Source of the DNA: Clostridiales bacterium
Lineage (GTDB): Bacteria; Bacillota; Clostridia; Christensenellales; Aristaeellaceae
NCBI GenBank assembly: GCA_012512355.1
Contig: JAAZEI010000147.1
Coordinates: forward strand, 1 to 14,466
Direction of reading: 5' to 3'
Length of the DNA: 14,466 nucleotides
Part shown: positions 1 to 7,977 of the stretch, one piece after another
Layout of the letters: each line of letters starts with the position of its first letter
How positions within the stretch are numbered: the first letter of the stretch is position 1
The notes under the pieces: generated by a model
What the model was told of the DNA's origin: nothing
Database searches by the model: none
The model's input: the letters and a program-made list of their open reading frames with translations, nothing else
Made by a program: the position numbers and the translations under genes

Positions 1-21
1 AAAATCAAAAGATAACCATAA

Positions 22-57
22 AAGCCCTCTGCTCACATGATATGAGTCATACGGCTT
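22..57 (-). terminator. Weak terminator-like hairpin downstream of the FRG gene
   Basis: On the minus strand AAGCC and GGCTT can pair as an outer 5-bp stem, with a weak CTCA/TGAG pairing inside, followed by a short T-rich stretch. It lies about 130 bases past the FRG stop codon. The stem is interrupted, so this is only a possible transcription end. Nothing else is recognisable in the first 186 bases. Confidence 0.22.
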
Positions 58-186
58 ATAATTAATACTCAAAATAAGTAAATATTATTAGTTTTTTCAG
101 CTGCCCAGATAACGAATGTTAATTCTCAAAGATAACATGCCTTTGTTGAGCCATGTAAAACTGCAATGATGAAAAATTCATGCACA

Positions 187-1056
187 TCAGTTCTGATTGC
201 TTTGCGTGTTCCTCGATTGATCAGGCAAACTGGAATCAGCTGGTATTGTCAGCCTTGGAACTGCATTATATAAAGGGCCAAGAGGAGCATAACGCCGTGA
301 TATCCATTGGCAGACGCCCCCCAATCCTGGATAGAGCATGCGTTCAGATATGTTAATATAATCAAGCTTATCTCTGATTTCTAACTTTACTTCCCAAGGG
401 ATGATAATGCGTGTAAAAGCTTTGATGGCATGCGGCAGCAGATCTATTTGCATTTCCACATCACTGGAAAGCGAAAAAAGCGCATACTGATTTTCAATTC
501 GACTGACCACGGAAGCTGGTTCAAAAAACAGACTGAAAGGCCGCTCAGACAATGCCTGAAGTTTTTCAAAAGAGGGGGCTACTTTGTCGAGCATCTCCTG
601 TGAAAAAACATTTACGCTGTCTTTCTTCAAAAGACTATGCAAACACTTTGGCAGGAGTCCGTTTATCATTTGCATGTCTGCCATGATAATCGCTCCATCC
701 CTGTCATAGGCAGAAGTGTCTTCCGTGGCAAAATGCGCGGCAACCAGAGGGGAATAGCTCCAGTCAAGCAGCCTCGTGGGTAGCCCATAGTGCTGTCCAG
801 TGGCCAATAGCTGCCAGAGAGACTCGACTCCGCGTAAATCAGCATACCCATACTTTTTGAAACTGCGCAGGATGTGCTTTTCAAGCTTTAAATTATGCTT
901 GCAGGTACGGTTTAAAGCAGGGATTAAATCCCAGCGCCTGTCTTTCACACCACGAAATACTCTGTTATTGCGATACCTTTGTATGGAGGCATCCCAAACA
1001 CCTTCAAACACAGTAGATTGCAGCTCATCCCAACTGTGAATCAGTTTGTTCTCCAT
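187..1056 (-). CDS. FRG-domain protein
   Basis: This is a 289-residue soluble protein with an FRG domain, a family named after its conserved Phe-Arg-Gly and of unresolved biochemical function. The signature residues are F34-R35-G36 within VFRGVKD, the core block QHYGLPTRLLDW at 88-99 followed by SPLVAAHFA, and R186-x3-Q190 (RIENQYALF), which matches the later conserved Arg/Gln block. A tail near residues 243-253 (YPGLGGVCQWI) resembles the usual domain end. The start is firm: an AAGGAGG lies about 5 bases before the ATG. There is no signal peptide or membrane segment. It follows gltX after about 110 bases and has a possible promoter of its own, so it may not belong to that operon. No obvious partner gene is adjacent inside the window. 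FRG proteins are often seen singly and sometimes near defence or mobile genes, but nothing here proves such a role. Confidence 0.85.
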   Translation of the reverse strand: MENKLIHSWDELQSTVFEGVWDASIQRYRNNRVFRGVKDRRWDLIPALNRTCKHNLKLEKHILRSFKKYGYADLRGVESLWQLLATGQHYGLPTRLLDWSYSPLVAAHFATEDTSAYDRDGAIIMADMQMINGLLPKCLHSLLKKDSVNVFSQEMLDKVAPSFEKLQALSERPFSLFFEPASVVSRIENQYALFSLSSDVEMQIDLLPHAIKAFTRIIIPWEVKLEIRDKLDYINISERMLYPGLGGVCQWISRRYAPLGPLYNAVPRLTIPADSSLPDQSRNTQSNQN

Positions 1057-1111
1057 GGAACCCTCCTTGGCTACTTGGGGTGATGTTAGGACGGATGATA
1101 TGGTCTGTTAA

Positions 1112-1141
1112 ATAACAGTAGGTTCGTTTTACAACTATCAA
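1112..1141 (-). promoter_or_regulatory. Possible promoter of the FRG gene, with palindrome over the -10
   Basis: On the minus strand there is TTGATA (1136-1141), an 18-base spacer and TGTTAT (1112-1117). The -35 is good and the -10 is poor. A 6-2-6 palindrome, CTGTTA/TAACAG (1105-1110 and 1113-1118), lies on the -10 and could be an operator. No GC-rich terminator separates it from gltX, so readthrough from gltX is the alternative source of transcript. Confidence 0.35.
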
Positions 1142-1165
1142 TAAATTTTTAAATAATTAATCACA

Positions 1166-2617
1166 TCAAAGCGATAGGCGAGTGATGGCATTCTTTATTC
1201 GGCTGAGGCATTCATCCTTCCCCAGAAGATAAGCAATTTCAATTGCTCCGCCAGGGGTACTTAACTGACCGCTAATAGCAATTCTAAAGGGCCACAGTAC
1301 TGTGCCGTTTTTACGCTCTCCTGTTTTAATTGCCTCCATCACGGAAGTATGGATGCTAACTTCTTGCCAGTCGTCAATATCTTCGAGCACTGGGAGGATA
1401 AACTGCAGACTGTCCAAACTGCTTTCAAGGGTAGATTTCTGTTTTTTATTGTTATATAGTTCTAATTCATATTCGGGCATATCGCTTAAAAAACGAACCA
1501 TATCAGGAACCCTGTTAAACACTTCCGTACGACCTTGCATTAATTGGGCTAATCTTGCGTAATCAATATTTTTATCTCCAAGCCTTTGATCAAACCAAGG
1601 CTTGACCAATTCAAGGTAATCCTCTGGACTGAGTTTGCGAATGTATTCCGTATTAAACCAGACCAGCTTTTCCATATTGAAAATAGCCGGAGACTTATTT
1701 AACCCCTTTGGATCAAATGCTGCAATCAGTTCTTCCTTGGTAAAGAATTCCTGATCATTGCCAGGACTCCATCCCAGAAGTGCAATGAAGTTGATGATGG
1801 CATCACGTAAAAAGCCCATGCTAAGCAAATCTTCAAAAGATGGGTCTCCATAACGCTTTGACAGTTTACGGGTTGCATCCTTCATCACAACAGGAAGATG
1901 AATGTAGGTCGGGGGTGTCCAGCCAAAAGCCTTATACAGTAAATTATATTTAGGGGCGCTGGATAAATACTCTGTCCCTCGGGTGACATGTGTGATGCCC
2001 ATTAGATGATCATCGATGACATTGGCAAAATTATAAGTTGGCAAACCATCAGCTTTGATAAGTACATTGTCATCAAGTGTCGAACAATCTGTTTGGATGT
2101 GTCCGAAAAGCAAATCATCAAAGGATGCCTGACCATGCAGAGGTATGTTTTGGCGAATGACATATGCTTCGCCCGCTTTCATACGCTGTTGGGCTTCATC
2201 TTTTGATAAATACAGGCAGTGTTTATCATATTTAAACGTCTCACCGCGCTGCGTCGCGGCTTCACGTCGCTCTTCCAAGGATTCTTTTGTACAAAAACAA
2301 GGATAGGCGTCGCCGCTTTCGATGAGCTCCAGCGCATGGGGGAGATAGAGATGTTTGCGTTGAGTTTGGATATAGGGACCATGTTTACCCCCGACATCCG
2401 GCCCTTCGTCATAATCAAGTCCGGCTGCCCGCAAGGAATCATAAATCATCTGTACAGCGCCTGGTACTTCCCTCACCTGGTCAGTATCTTCAATGCGAAG
2501 GATGAAAACGCCCTTGTTTTTACGCGCGAACAAATAAGTGAACAATGCGGTTCGAAGACCGCCTAAATGCAAATAACCTGTTGGGCTGGGTGCGAAGCGA
2601 GTACGTACGGTTGTCAT
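1166..2617 (-). CDS. gltX: Glutamyl-tRNA synthetase
   Basis: Class I aminoacyl-tRNA synthetase of 483 residues, a normal length, that charges tRNA-Glu with glutamate in the cytoplasm. The N-terminal Rossmann domain has the HIGH-type motif as HLGG at 17-20, after FAPSPTGYL. The KMSKS-type motif is KLSKR at 251-255. Cysteines C107 and C109 (PCFCT) and C134 sit where the family's zinc-binding insertion lies. The anticodon-binding helical domain fills the C-terminal third. The gene begins 12 bases after the glnS stop codon, and its AAGGAG binding site overlaps that stop, so the two are co-transcribed and probably translationally coupled. Because a dedicated GlnRS is encoded next door, this enzyme is expected to be specific for tRNA-Glu, which I infer from context and not from diagnostic residues. 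No T-box leader is seen. Confidence 0.97.
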   Translation of the reverse strand: MTTVRTRFAPSPTGYLHLGGLRTALFTYLFARKNKGVFILRIEDTDQVREVPGAVQMIYDSLRAAGLDYDEGPDVGGKHGPYIQTQRKHLYLPHALELIESGDAYPCFCTKESLEERREAATQRGETFKYDKHCLYLSKDEAQQRMKAGEAYVIRQNIPLHGQASFDDLLFGHIQTDCSTLDDNVLIKADGLPTYNFANVIDDHLMGITHVTRGTEYLSSAPKYNLLYKAFGWTPPTYIHLPVVMKDATRKLSKRYGDPSFEDLLSMGFLRDAIINFIALLGWSPGNDQEFFTKEELIAAFDPKGLNKSPAIFNMEKLVWFNTEYIRKLSPEDYLELVKPWFDQRLGDKNIDYARLAQLMQGRTEVFNRVPDMVRFLSDMPEYELELYNNKKQKSTLESSLDSLQFILPVLEDIDDWQEVSIHTSVMEAIKTGERKNGTVLWPFRIAISGQLSTPGGAIEIAYLLGKDECLSRIKNAITRLSL

Positions 2618-2629
2618 ATATCAGTCTCC

Positions 2630-4333
2630 TTATTTCATCGGACGATAACTATCCTTTAAACTGACCACGAGGTTATATACATCCAAATCAGTCTTGGAAT
2701 CACGATCCTTACAAAAATAGCCGGTCCGAAGGAATTGGAAAGTATCACCGATTTTTGCGGTTTCGAGAGATTTTTCAGCAAATCCTTTTACTATTTGTTT
2801 ACTGTCAGGATTGAGCTGCGAGATAAAATCCTTCTTGTCAATATCTTCATCTATTTCATCCTCACTTTTTAAAAGTGGCTCAAAAAGGTTTAGCTGAATC
2901 GGAATGTTTTCATCTGCATTCACCCAATGAAGTGTGCCCTTGACCTTGCGTTCCGCTCCGGGGCTGCCTGATCGGCTGTCAAGGTCAACAGAGCATATCA
3001 AATGATCAATTTGCCCTGACTCATCTTTAATGACTTCTTCACAGCGGATGATATAGGCACCTTTAAGTCTAACCTCTGAACCGGGTCGCAGTCGGAAGAA
3101 CTTTTTTGGCGGGTCTTCCATAAAATCATCAGCATCAATATAGATTTCTTTTCCAAAACTGACATTTCGTGTCCCCATTTCAGGGTGTTCAGGATGGTTT
3201 TCCATCATCAAATGATCAGTTTTATTTTCATCCCAATTGCTGAATATTATTTTTAGCGGTTTTTGCACAGCCATAACTCTTGCAGAGGTACTTCCCAGAT
3301 CATCGCGAACACAATACTCAAGCATCGCTAAGTCAACAATGCTGTCAGCTTTGCTAAGACCAATACGCTCAATAAAATTACGTATGGCAGCGGGTGTATA
3401 TCCTCTTCTGCGCAGTCCGCTGAGGGTTGGCATACGCGGGTCATCCCAGCCGGTCACATAATTTTCTTCGACCAGTCGGCGCAGGTATCTTTTGCTCATA
3501 ACTGTACGGGTCAGGTTTAGTCTGGCAAATTCAATTTGTCTGGGACCATGGCTTAAGTCACCATGCTTATCAACATGAGGCTGTCTGAAACCCGCGTGTT
3601 CAACGACCCAATCATACAATGGACGATGATCTTCAAATTCAAGTGAGCACAATGAATGGGTAATTCCCTCCAGCGCATCACCCAAAGGATGAGCATAATC
3701 ATACATTGGATAGATGCACCAGTCGTTCCCTGTACGATGGTGCTCCTGATATAATATACGGTACATGGCAGGATCGCGCATATTCATATTGGGGGATGAC
3801 ATATCTATTTTGGCGCGTAGGATATATCGGCCTTCAGGGAATTTACCTGCACGCATTCCTCGAAAAAGCGCTAAGCTCTCTTCGATATGACGATCACGCC
3901 AAGGACTATTCCTACCTGGCTGAGATAAAGTTCCTCTATATTCACGCATTTGCTCTGATGTCAATTCATCTACATACGCCAAGTCCCTTTGAATAAAGCT
4001 CTCAGCTATTTCATAGCATTGCTGATAGTATTCACTGGCATAATATAGACCGCCATTCCAGTCGAATCCCAACCAATGAATGTCGTTCTTAATGCCGTCA
4101 ACATATTCACTTTCCTCTTTGGCAGGGTTGGTGTCATCAAAACGGAGGTTACACAAACCACCGTATTTTTCAGCAGTTGAAAAATTCGTTACAAGTGCTT
4201 TGCAGTGACCAATGTGCAAATAGCCATTTGGTTCGGGTGGGAAGCGGGTGTGAACTTTGGTGCAAACACCGTTTTTCAAATCTTCATCAATTGCATCCCA
4301 AATGAAATTAGTGCGTTCTAAACCTTCGGACAT
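2630..4333 (-). CDS. glnS: Glutaminyl-tRNA synthetase
   Basis: Class I synthetase of 567 residues that attaches glutamine directly to tRNA-Gln. PEPNGYLHIGH ends in a perfect HIGH motif at 40-43. The KMSKS motif is VMSKR at 278-282. The first 300 residues form the catalytic core, including the RFDDTNP block at 64-70 typical of GlnRS/GluRS. The remaining part corresponds to the paired beta-barrel anticodon-binding region and ends without a YqeY fusion. The ATG follows an AAGGGGG binding site at about 7-8 bases. It is the first gene of the glnS-gltX unit and has a strong promoter just upstream. Most Bacillota make Gln-tRNA indirectly through GatCAB, so a GlnRS is a notable though not unique feature, usually explained by horizontal transfer. 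Base usage looks like that of its neighbours, so any transfer is not recent. Confidence 0.97.
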   Translation of the reverse strand: MSEGLERTNFIWDAIDEDLKNGVCTKVHTRFPPEPNGYLHIGHCKALVTNFSTAEKYGGLCNLRFDDTNPAKEESEYVDGIKNDIHWLGFDWNGGLYYASEYYQQCYEIAESFIQRDLAYVDELTSEQMREYRGTLSQPGRNSPWRDRHIEESLALFRGMRAGKFPEGRYILRAKIDMSSPNMNMRDPAMYRILYQEHHRTGNDWCIYPMYDYAHPLGDALEGITHSLCSLEFEDHRPLYDWVVEHAGFRQPHVDKHGDLSHGPRQIEFARLNLTRTVMSKRYLRRLVEENYVTGWDDPRMPTLSGLRRRGYTPAAIRNFIERIGLSKADSIVDLAMLEYCVRDDLGSTSARVMAVQKPLKIIFSNWDENKTDHLMMENHPEHPEMGTRNVSFGKEIYIDADDFMEDPPKKFFRLRPGSEVRLKGAYIIRCEEVIKDESGQIDHLICSVDLDSRSGSPGAERKVKGTLHWVNADENIPIQLNLFEPLLKSEDEIDEDIDKKDFISQLNPDSKQIVKGFAEKSLETAKIGDTFQFLRTGYFCKDRDSKTDLDVYNLVVSLKDSYRPMK

Positions 4334-4362
4334 ACGATAGCCCCCTTTATGTACTGGGAAAT

Positions 4363-4391
4363 ATTATATCGTTTATGCAATAAAAGCACAA
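4363..4391 (-). promoter_or_regulatory. Vegetative promoter of glnS-gltX
   Basis: On the minus strand, -35 TTGTGC (4386-4391), a 17-base spacer and a perfect -10 TATAAT (4363-4368). The expected start of transcription is near 4356, giving a leader of only about 20 bases before the glnS ATG. That is too short for a T-box or other riboswitch. Confidence 0.75.
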
Positions 4392-4464
4392 GGAGTTGAG
4401 GTTTTATGAAGGTATCGGGAACTAAAGAGCATAACAAGATGGTTGAATGATTAGTCTAGAAACA

Positions 4465-4498
4465 AAACAGCGATCCTCAAAAACAGGAATCGCTGTTT
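4465..4498 (-). terminator. Intrinsic terminator after the GlsB-like gene
   Basis: AAACAGCGAT (4465-4474) pairs exactly with ATCGCTGTTT (4489-4498). Three further pairs follow after a one-base bulge, around a 7-base A-rich loop. Read on the minus strand the stem runs into TTTTGTTTCT, a usable U-rich tract. It separates the small membrane protein gene from the glnS promoter. Confidence 0.75.
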
Positions 4499-4565
4499 GT
4501 ATAACTAATATTTATTTAAGTCAATTAAACGGATTTGTTTCTAACTTACAAGGTTTGGTTTGAAA

Positions 4566-4817
4566 CTACTTCCTTCTTATTCCTTTAAAAATTGCCAGCA
4601 ACAGCACTGCGCCACCTGTGGCAACAAGGAATGATGTCAGGTTAAAGCCATCAACACCGGTTTTGTTAATCAAGCTCATGATAAATCCACCAATTAGAGC
4701 ACCGACGATACCAACGACGATATTGGCTACCCAGCCCATGGAGGCATCATGCCCTGTAATCATTGAGGCTACCCAGCCTGCAACAGCACCTAATATAATC
4801 CAACTAATAATACCCAT
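4566..4817 (-). CDS. GlsB/YeaQ/YmgE-family small membrane protein
   Basis: An 83-residue, very hydrophobic protein with three predicted membrane segments, roughly at residues 3-20, 30-51 and 60-78. Glycine-rich stretches (ILGAVAGWVASMI, GIVGALIGGFIM) are characteristic of the GlsB/YeaQ/YmgE family, also called transglycosylase-associated proteins, linked to envelope and general stress in several bacteria. The molecular function is unknown. I chose the ATG at 4817 because AAAGGA lies 6 bases upstream of it. The longer reading from 4835 would put that binding site inside the coding region and has none of its own. It is a monocistronic gene, closed by a terminator and possibly read from a stress-type promoter. 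Confidence 0.9.
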   Translation of the reverse strand: MGIISWIILGAVAGWVASMITGHDASMGWVANIVVGIVGALIGGFIMSLINKTGVDGFNLTSFLVATGGAVLLLAIFKGIRRK

Positions 4818-4823
4818 TGTTTG

Positions 4824-4829
4824 TCCTTT
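4824..4829 (-). promoter_or_regulatory. Ribosome binding site that sets the GlsB-like start
   Basis: AAAGGA on the minus strand, 6 bases before the ATG at 4817. It decides against the in-frame ATG at 4835, which lies upstream of it. Confidence 0.75.
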
Positions 4830-4901
4830 CTGCATGCACTCAGCATGTCTATCAATATAATCAACGAGGATTACACTGAATTTTTCTATTCCCTTAATAA
4901 C

Positions 4902-4925
4902 TTACCCTAATATCAAAAGATAAAC
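4902..4925 (-). promoter_or_regulatory. Sigma-B-type promoter candidate ahead of the GlsB-like gene
   Basis: On the minus strand GTTTAT (4920-4925), a 12-base spacer and GGGTAA (4902-4907) match the general-stress sigma factor pattern GTTT...GGGWAW. No equally good vegetative promoter is seen between it and the gene. The predicted leader would be about 75-80 bases. Whether this organism has a sigma-B-type factor cannot be seen here. Confidence 0.45.
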
Positions 4926-4937
4926 CATTTTTATGAT

Positions 4938-4972
4938 AAAAAAACAAGCCTTGAAACTTAAGTTTCAAGGCT
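4938..4972 (-). terminator. Intrinsic terminator of the tRNA-Leu gene
   Basis: A perfect 13+13 palindrome (arms 4947-4959 and 4960-4972, core GCCTTGAAACTT/AAGTTTCAAGGC) is followed on the minus strand by a T-rich tract containing seven T (4938-4944). It begins only 4 bases after the CCA end of the tRNA. Confidence 0.9.
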
Positions 4973-4976
4973 CTTG

Positions 4977-5061
4977 TGGTGCGGTCGACGAGACTTGAAC
5001 TCGTACTGGTTTCCCAACACGCCCCTCAAACGTGCGCGTATGCCGATTCCGCCACGACCGC
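4977..5061 (-). tRNA. tRNA-Leu, anticodon GAG
   Basis: An 85-base tRNA with CCA encoded. The acceptor arms GCGGTCG and CGACCGC pair fully and are followed by ACCA. The D arm is GCGGAATCGGCATACGC. The anticodon stem CACGT/GCGTG encloses the loop TTGAGGG, giving anticodon GAG, which reads CUC and CUU leucine codons. A 13-base variable arm marks it as a class II tRNA, as expected for leucine. The T stem is ACGAG/CTCGT with TTCAAGT in the loop. It is a single-gene transcript with its own promoter and terminator. Confidence 0.97.
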
Positions 5062-5083
5062 AGATTGTTGGACAGCGAAAATT

Positions 5084-5112
5084 ATTATATCCAAAGGCAG
5101 AAGCATTGTCAA
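5084..5112 (-). promoter_or_regulatory. Consensus promoter of tRNA-Leu
   Basis: On the minus strand TTGACA (5107-5112), exactly 17 bases and TATAAT (5084-5089), a perfect match to the vegetative consensus. The expected start lies near 5077, leaving a 5' leader of about 16 bases to be removed by RNase P. Confidence 0.95.
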
Positions 5113-5224
5113 GCAATTTTGCGAGTTTAATCCGACGATTCGTTTAAATAAACACAAGGTGATTAATCGGTGATCAAAATGAAATAAACCATTTATACAG
5201 TTCTTAAAAGACAATCATTTCAAC

Positions 5225-6520
5225 CTATTGCAGTCGTCTTTTTTCAATCCATAAGCCCAGAGCCGGATTGGGAATATAATAGACTTCATCACCATTTTCA
5301 AGTGTATTATAGCCTGGTGTTAAGTCATCTTTGGGATAGCGTGCCAGTGCTTCATGATAAGGCATATATCGATATCCAACGGCCTCAATTTCTTCGCGGC
5401 TCAGGTGCTGCGTGCAGTAGGTGATGGTGAAGCGTCCATCACTGCTGCCATGTATGAGGTGAGCTGCAGCGGAGAGATTTGCGGCGAGGTCAGGTGCAGT
5501 TTTTAAGGTTTCCAAGACATATTCGCGACCTTTATAACCATATTTACGAATCAATCTATCAACTGCCTCATCTTCGCCAAATTTGTCCACACCCGGCGCC
5601 AGTACAATCAGTTCGCCGCCGTCTTCTATGGCCATGCGGGTACGATAGATCGATTTATTACCCAGCCAAGTTGATTTAAATTCCTGTTCATCAAGATAAA
5701 CAACGGCTTTTTTAACAGGTTCTTCAAGCAGTGTCATGTTGATTTTTTGAGCCAATACTACGGCTTGCTCAAAGAGTTCTCGCTGTCTGCCAATAAAAAG
5801 ACCATGTGTGCGGATATGTCCTTGCGGCGCATCGGTTACTGTCAGAATATAACTAATGGGCAGTTCTTTAATAAAGTGTTCTGTCGCATAATCTAGGACA
5901 GCACGGACTGGAGTTCTATCTTTTCCCATGATGCGCTCCATACCATAGAACGCGCCGAGCATATGAGATGAGTTGATCATTTGCGATCCGCCGCAGCCGA
6001 CAAATATATTTTTTGATTGGTTGGCCATGCCAACGACCTCATGCGGCACCACCTGACCAATCGAAAGAATGAGATCATAGTCCGGATTGAGCAGATGTTT
6101 ATTAATCTCTACCGGTATGCTCTCGGTCATCAAACCCTCTGATATCTGCTCTACAAAACTACCGGGTACAATGCCTATTTTTTCGACATCATTGCGCCAA
6201 TTATGAACCAGCATTCTTTCATAGGGGATTGTTGAAAACATAGCTTCCCATTCAGATTTACTCACAGGTACGTGGGTGCCCAGCGCTGGCAAAACATCTA
6301 CTTCGCAGTCTGCGCTTAAATAATCATACAGCATCGTGGTAATCGGGCCGGCATTTGAATGGAACCTGGTAAAGTCAGGCGGGACCAGCAGTACCTTGTG
6401 CAGTTGCCCTGCCAGAGGAGCGAGGCTGCGTTCAAGTGCACCCCTAATGGCCTCATGAATGAGACCATCAGGAGTTGCGGCTATGATACTCTGCGATACC
6501 AGTAAATCGTCTTTAGGCAT
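5225..6520 (-). CDS. LarA-family nickel-pincer hydroxyacid racemase/epimerase
   Basis: A 431-residue relative of lactate racemase LarA, a family that uses a nickel-pincer nucleotide to invert alpha-hydroxy acids by hydride transfer. All hallmark positions appear kept: PPDFTR with R52, LGTHVP with H83, PHEVVG with H160, NQSKN with K170 (the expected covalent attachment lysine) and NSSHMLG with H186 (a nickel ligand). The ATG at 6520 overlaps the gnd stop by 8 bases (ATGCCTAA), implying translational coupling. An upstream in-frame GTG at 6580 would add 20 residues lying over gnd and is less likely. Neighbouring gnd and a sugar-acid kinase point to an aldonic acid such as D-gluconate or D-mannonate as substrate, not lactate. 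LarA homologues acting as gluconate 2-epimerases are known. Cofactor genes larB, larC and larE are not in the window and must lie elsewhere. Family is sure; substrate is inferred. Confidence 0.9.
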   Translation of the reverse strand: MPKDDLLVSQSIIAATPDGLIHEAIRGALERSLAPLAGQLHKVLLVPPDFTRFHSNAGPITTMLYDYLSADCEVDVLPALGTHVPVSKSEWEAMFSTIPYERMLVHNWRNDVEKIGIVPGSFVEQISEGLMTESIPVEINKHLLNPDYDLILSIGQVVPHEVVGMANQSKNIFVGCGGSQMINSSHMLGAFYGMERIMGKDRTPVRAVLDYATEHFIKELPISYILTVTDAPQGHIRTHGLFIGRQRELFEQAVVLAQKINMTLLEEPVKKAVVYLDEQEFKSTWLGNKSIYRTRMAIEDGGELIVLAPGVDKFGEDEAVDRLIRKYGYKGREYVLETLKTAPDLAANLSAAAHLIHGSSDGRFTITYCTQHLSREEIEAVGYRYMPYHEALARYPKDDLTPGYNTLENGDEVYYIPNPALGLWIEKRRLQ

Positions 6521-7961
6521 TATAAACACCGGCTGCAGTAGTGCCGCCTTCACCCGTCCAATTTGTATGGAAAAACTCACCGCGCGGTCTGTCTACTCGC
6601 TCGTAGGTATGGGCACCAAAATAATCACGCTGAGCCTGCACCAGGCTGGCACCGCTGCTTTGTGTACGAAGGCCATCATAGTAGCTCAGAGCACTGGTCA
6701 TCGCAGGTAAGGGGACTCCTTGCTGTAATGCAAGGGCACATACATCGCGCCAGCCTGCTTGAGCTGTCCTGATAGCCTGATTAAAATACGAAGCAAACAA
6801 GAGGTTTTCAAGCTGAGGATTTGCATCAAAGGCCTCTTTAATTTTGCCCAGAAAAGCACTTCGAATGATGCAGCCTCCCCGCCACATCATGGCGATACCG
6901 CCAAAATTAAGGTTCCAACCATAGGTTTTAGCGGCTGTTGACATCAGAAGGTATCCCTGTGTGTATGAGATGATTTTAGAAGCATAAAGAGCATTTTTAA
7001 TACTCTCAATAAAAACGGTTTTATCTGTGCCAAGTAAGGGTTCACTTTTTCCCAGAAGCTGAGATGCCTTTATGCGGCCGATCTTGTCGCTGGAAAGATA
7101 TCTTGCAAAAACAGCTTCTGCAATCATTGTCAGCGGAACCCCTTCATCCAGGGCTGTGGTAGCGGTCCACTTTCCTGTACCTTTTTGACCTGCTGTATCC
7201 AGTATTTTTTCGATGAGGGGACTGCCGTCCTCATCTTTGGTAGCAAGGATTTCTGATGAGATTTCAATCAGATAGCTATCCAATTCACCTTTATTCCACT
7301 GAGCAAATACATCTGCCATTTCATCTGCGCTGAGCTTTACTACATCTCTAAGAAGCAAATAGGCTTCGGCTATCAATTGCATGTCGCCGTATTCGATGCC
7401 ATTGTGAACCATTTTCACGAAGTGACCAGCACCGCCTTCTCCAACCCAGTCACAGCAGGGCTGACCATCAACCTGGGCTGAAATTGCCTGCAAGATAGGC
7501 CTGACAAGTGGCCATGCTGAAGGTGACCCTCCAGGCATGATGCTGGGGCCATTGAGAGCGCCCTCTTCGCCGCCTGAAACACCCGTACCTATATAGCGCA
7601 GCCCCTTGCTTTCAACATATTCAAGGCGTCTGGCGGTATCAGGAAAATGGCTGTTACCACCATCTAAGATGATATCTCCATCCTCAAGCAAGGGAATGAG
7701 CAGCTCAATAAACTTATCCACTGGGTCACCTGCTTTTACCATTAACATGATTTTTCGTGGTTTTTCAAGTGAATCCACCAATTCTTCGAGTGAATAGGTC
7801 CCGATAATATTTTTACCTTTAGCCCTGCCTTGGACAAAATCTGTCACTTTCTGAGTGGTTCTGTTAAATACTGCAACGGTGAAGCCCTTGCTTTCCATAT
7901 TCATCACAAGATTTTCACCCATGACAGCCAAACCAATCAAACCAATATCTGCTTTTTTCAT
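6513..7961 (-). CDS. gnd: 6-phosphogluconate dehydrogenase, decarboxylating
   Basis: A 482-residue cytoplasmic enzyme oxidising 6-phosphogluconate to ribulose 5-phosphate and CO2 with NADP (or NAD), in the oxidative pentose phosphate pathway. The nucleotide-binding GLIGLAVMG is at 7-15, with N33-R34 after it. The substrate site includes SGGEEGALNGPS around 129-140, and the catalytic K183 with H186-N187 lies in the family signature MVHNGIEYGDMQ. GTGKWT is at 261-266, and the C-terminal RGEFFHTNWTG tail that reaches the partner subunit is present. Length fits the long dimeric form. The start is supported by AAGGAG 9 bases upstream. It begins 16 bases after the kinase stop and its own end overlaps the larA-like start, so it is the middle gene of three. 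Confidence 0.97.
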   Translation of the reverse strand: MKKADIGLIGLAVMGENLVMNMESKGFTVAVFNRTTQKVTDFVQGRAKGKNIIGTYSLEELVDSLEKPRKIMLMVKAGDPVDKFIELLIPLLEDGDIILDGGNSHFPDTARRLEYVESKGLRYIGTGVSGGEEGALNGPSIMPGGSPSAWPLVRPILQAISAQVDGQPCCDWVGEGGAGHFVKMVHNGIEYGDMQLIAEAYLLLRDVVKLSADEMADVFAQWNKGELDSYLIEISSEILATKDEDGSPLIEKILDTAGQKGTGKWTATTALDEGVPLTMIAEAVFARYLSSDKIGRIKASQLLGKSEPLLGTDKTVFIESIKNALYASKIISYTQGYLLMSTAAKTYGWNLNFGGIAMMWRGGCIIRSAFLGKIKEAFDANPQLENLLFASYFNQAIRTAQAGWRDVCALALQQGVPLPAMTSALSYYDGLRTQSSGASLVQAQRDYFGAHTYERVDRPRGEFFHTNWTGEGGTTAAGVYNA

Positions 7962-7977
7962 TATTATTTACTCCTTT

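Noticed and set aside
5026..5214. A 62-codon open frame on the minus strand overlapping the tRNA
   Set aside because: It crosses the tRNA-Leu gene and its promoter, so it is not credible as a protein gene.
5225..6580. Longer LarA-like protein from the GTG at 6580
   Set aside because: The extra 20 residues are gnd sequence in another frame. The 8-base ATGCCTAA overlap at 6513-6520 is a more usual coupling.
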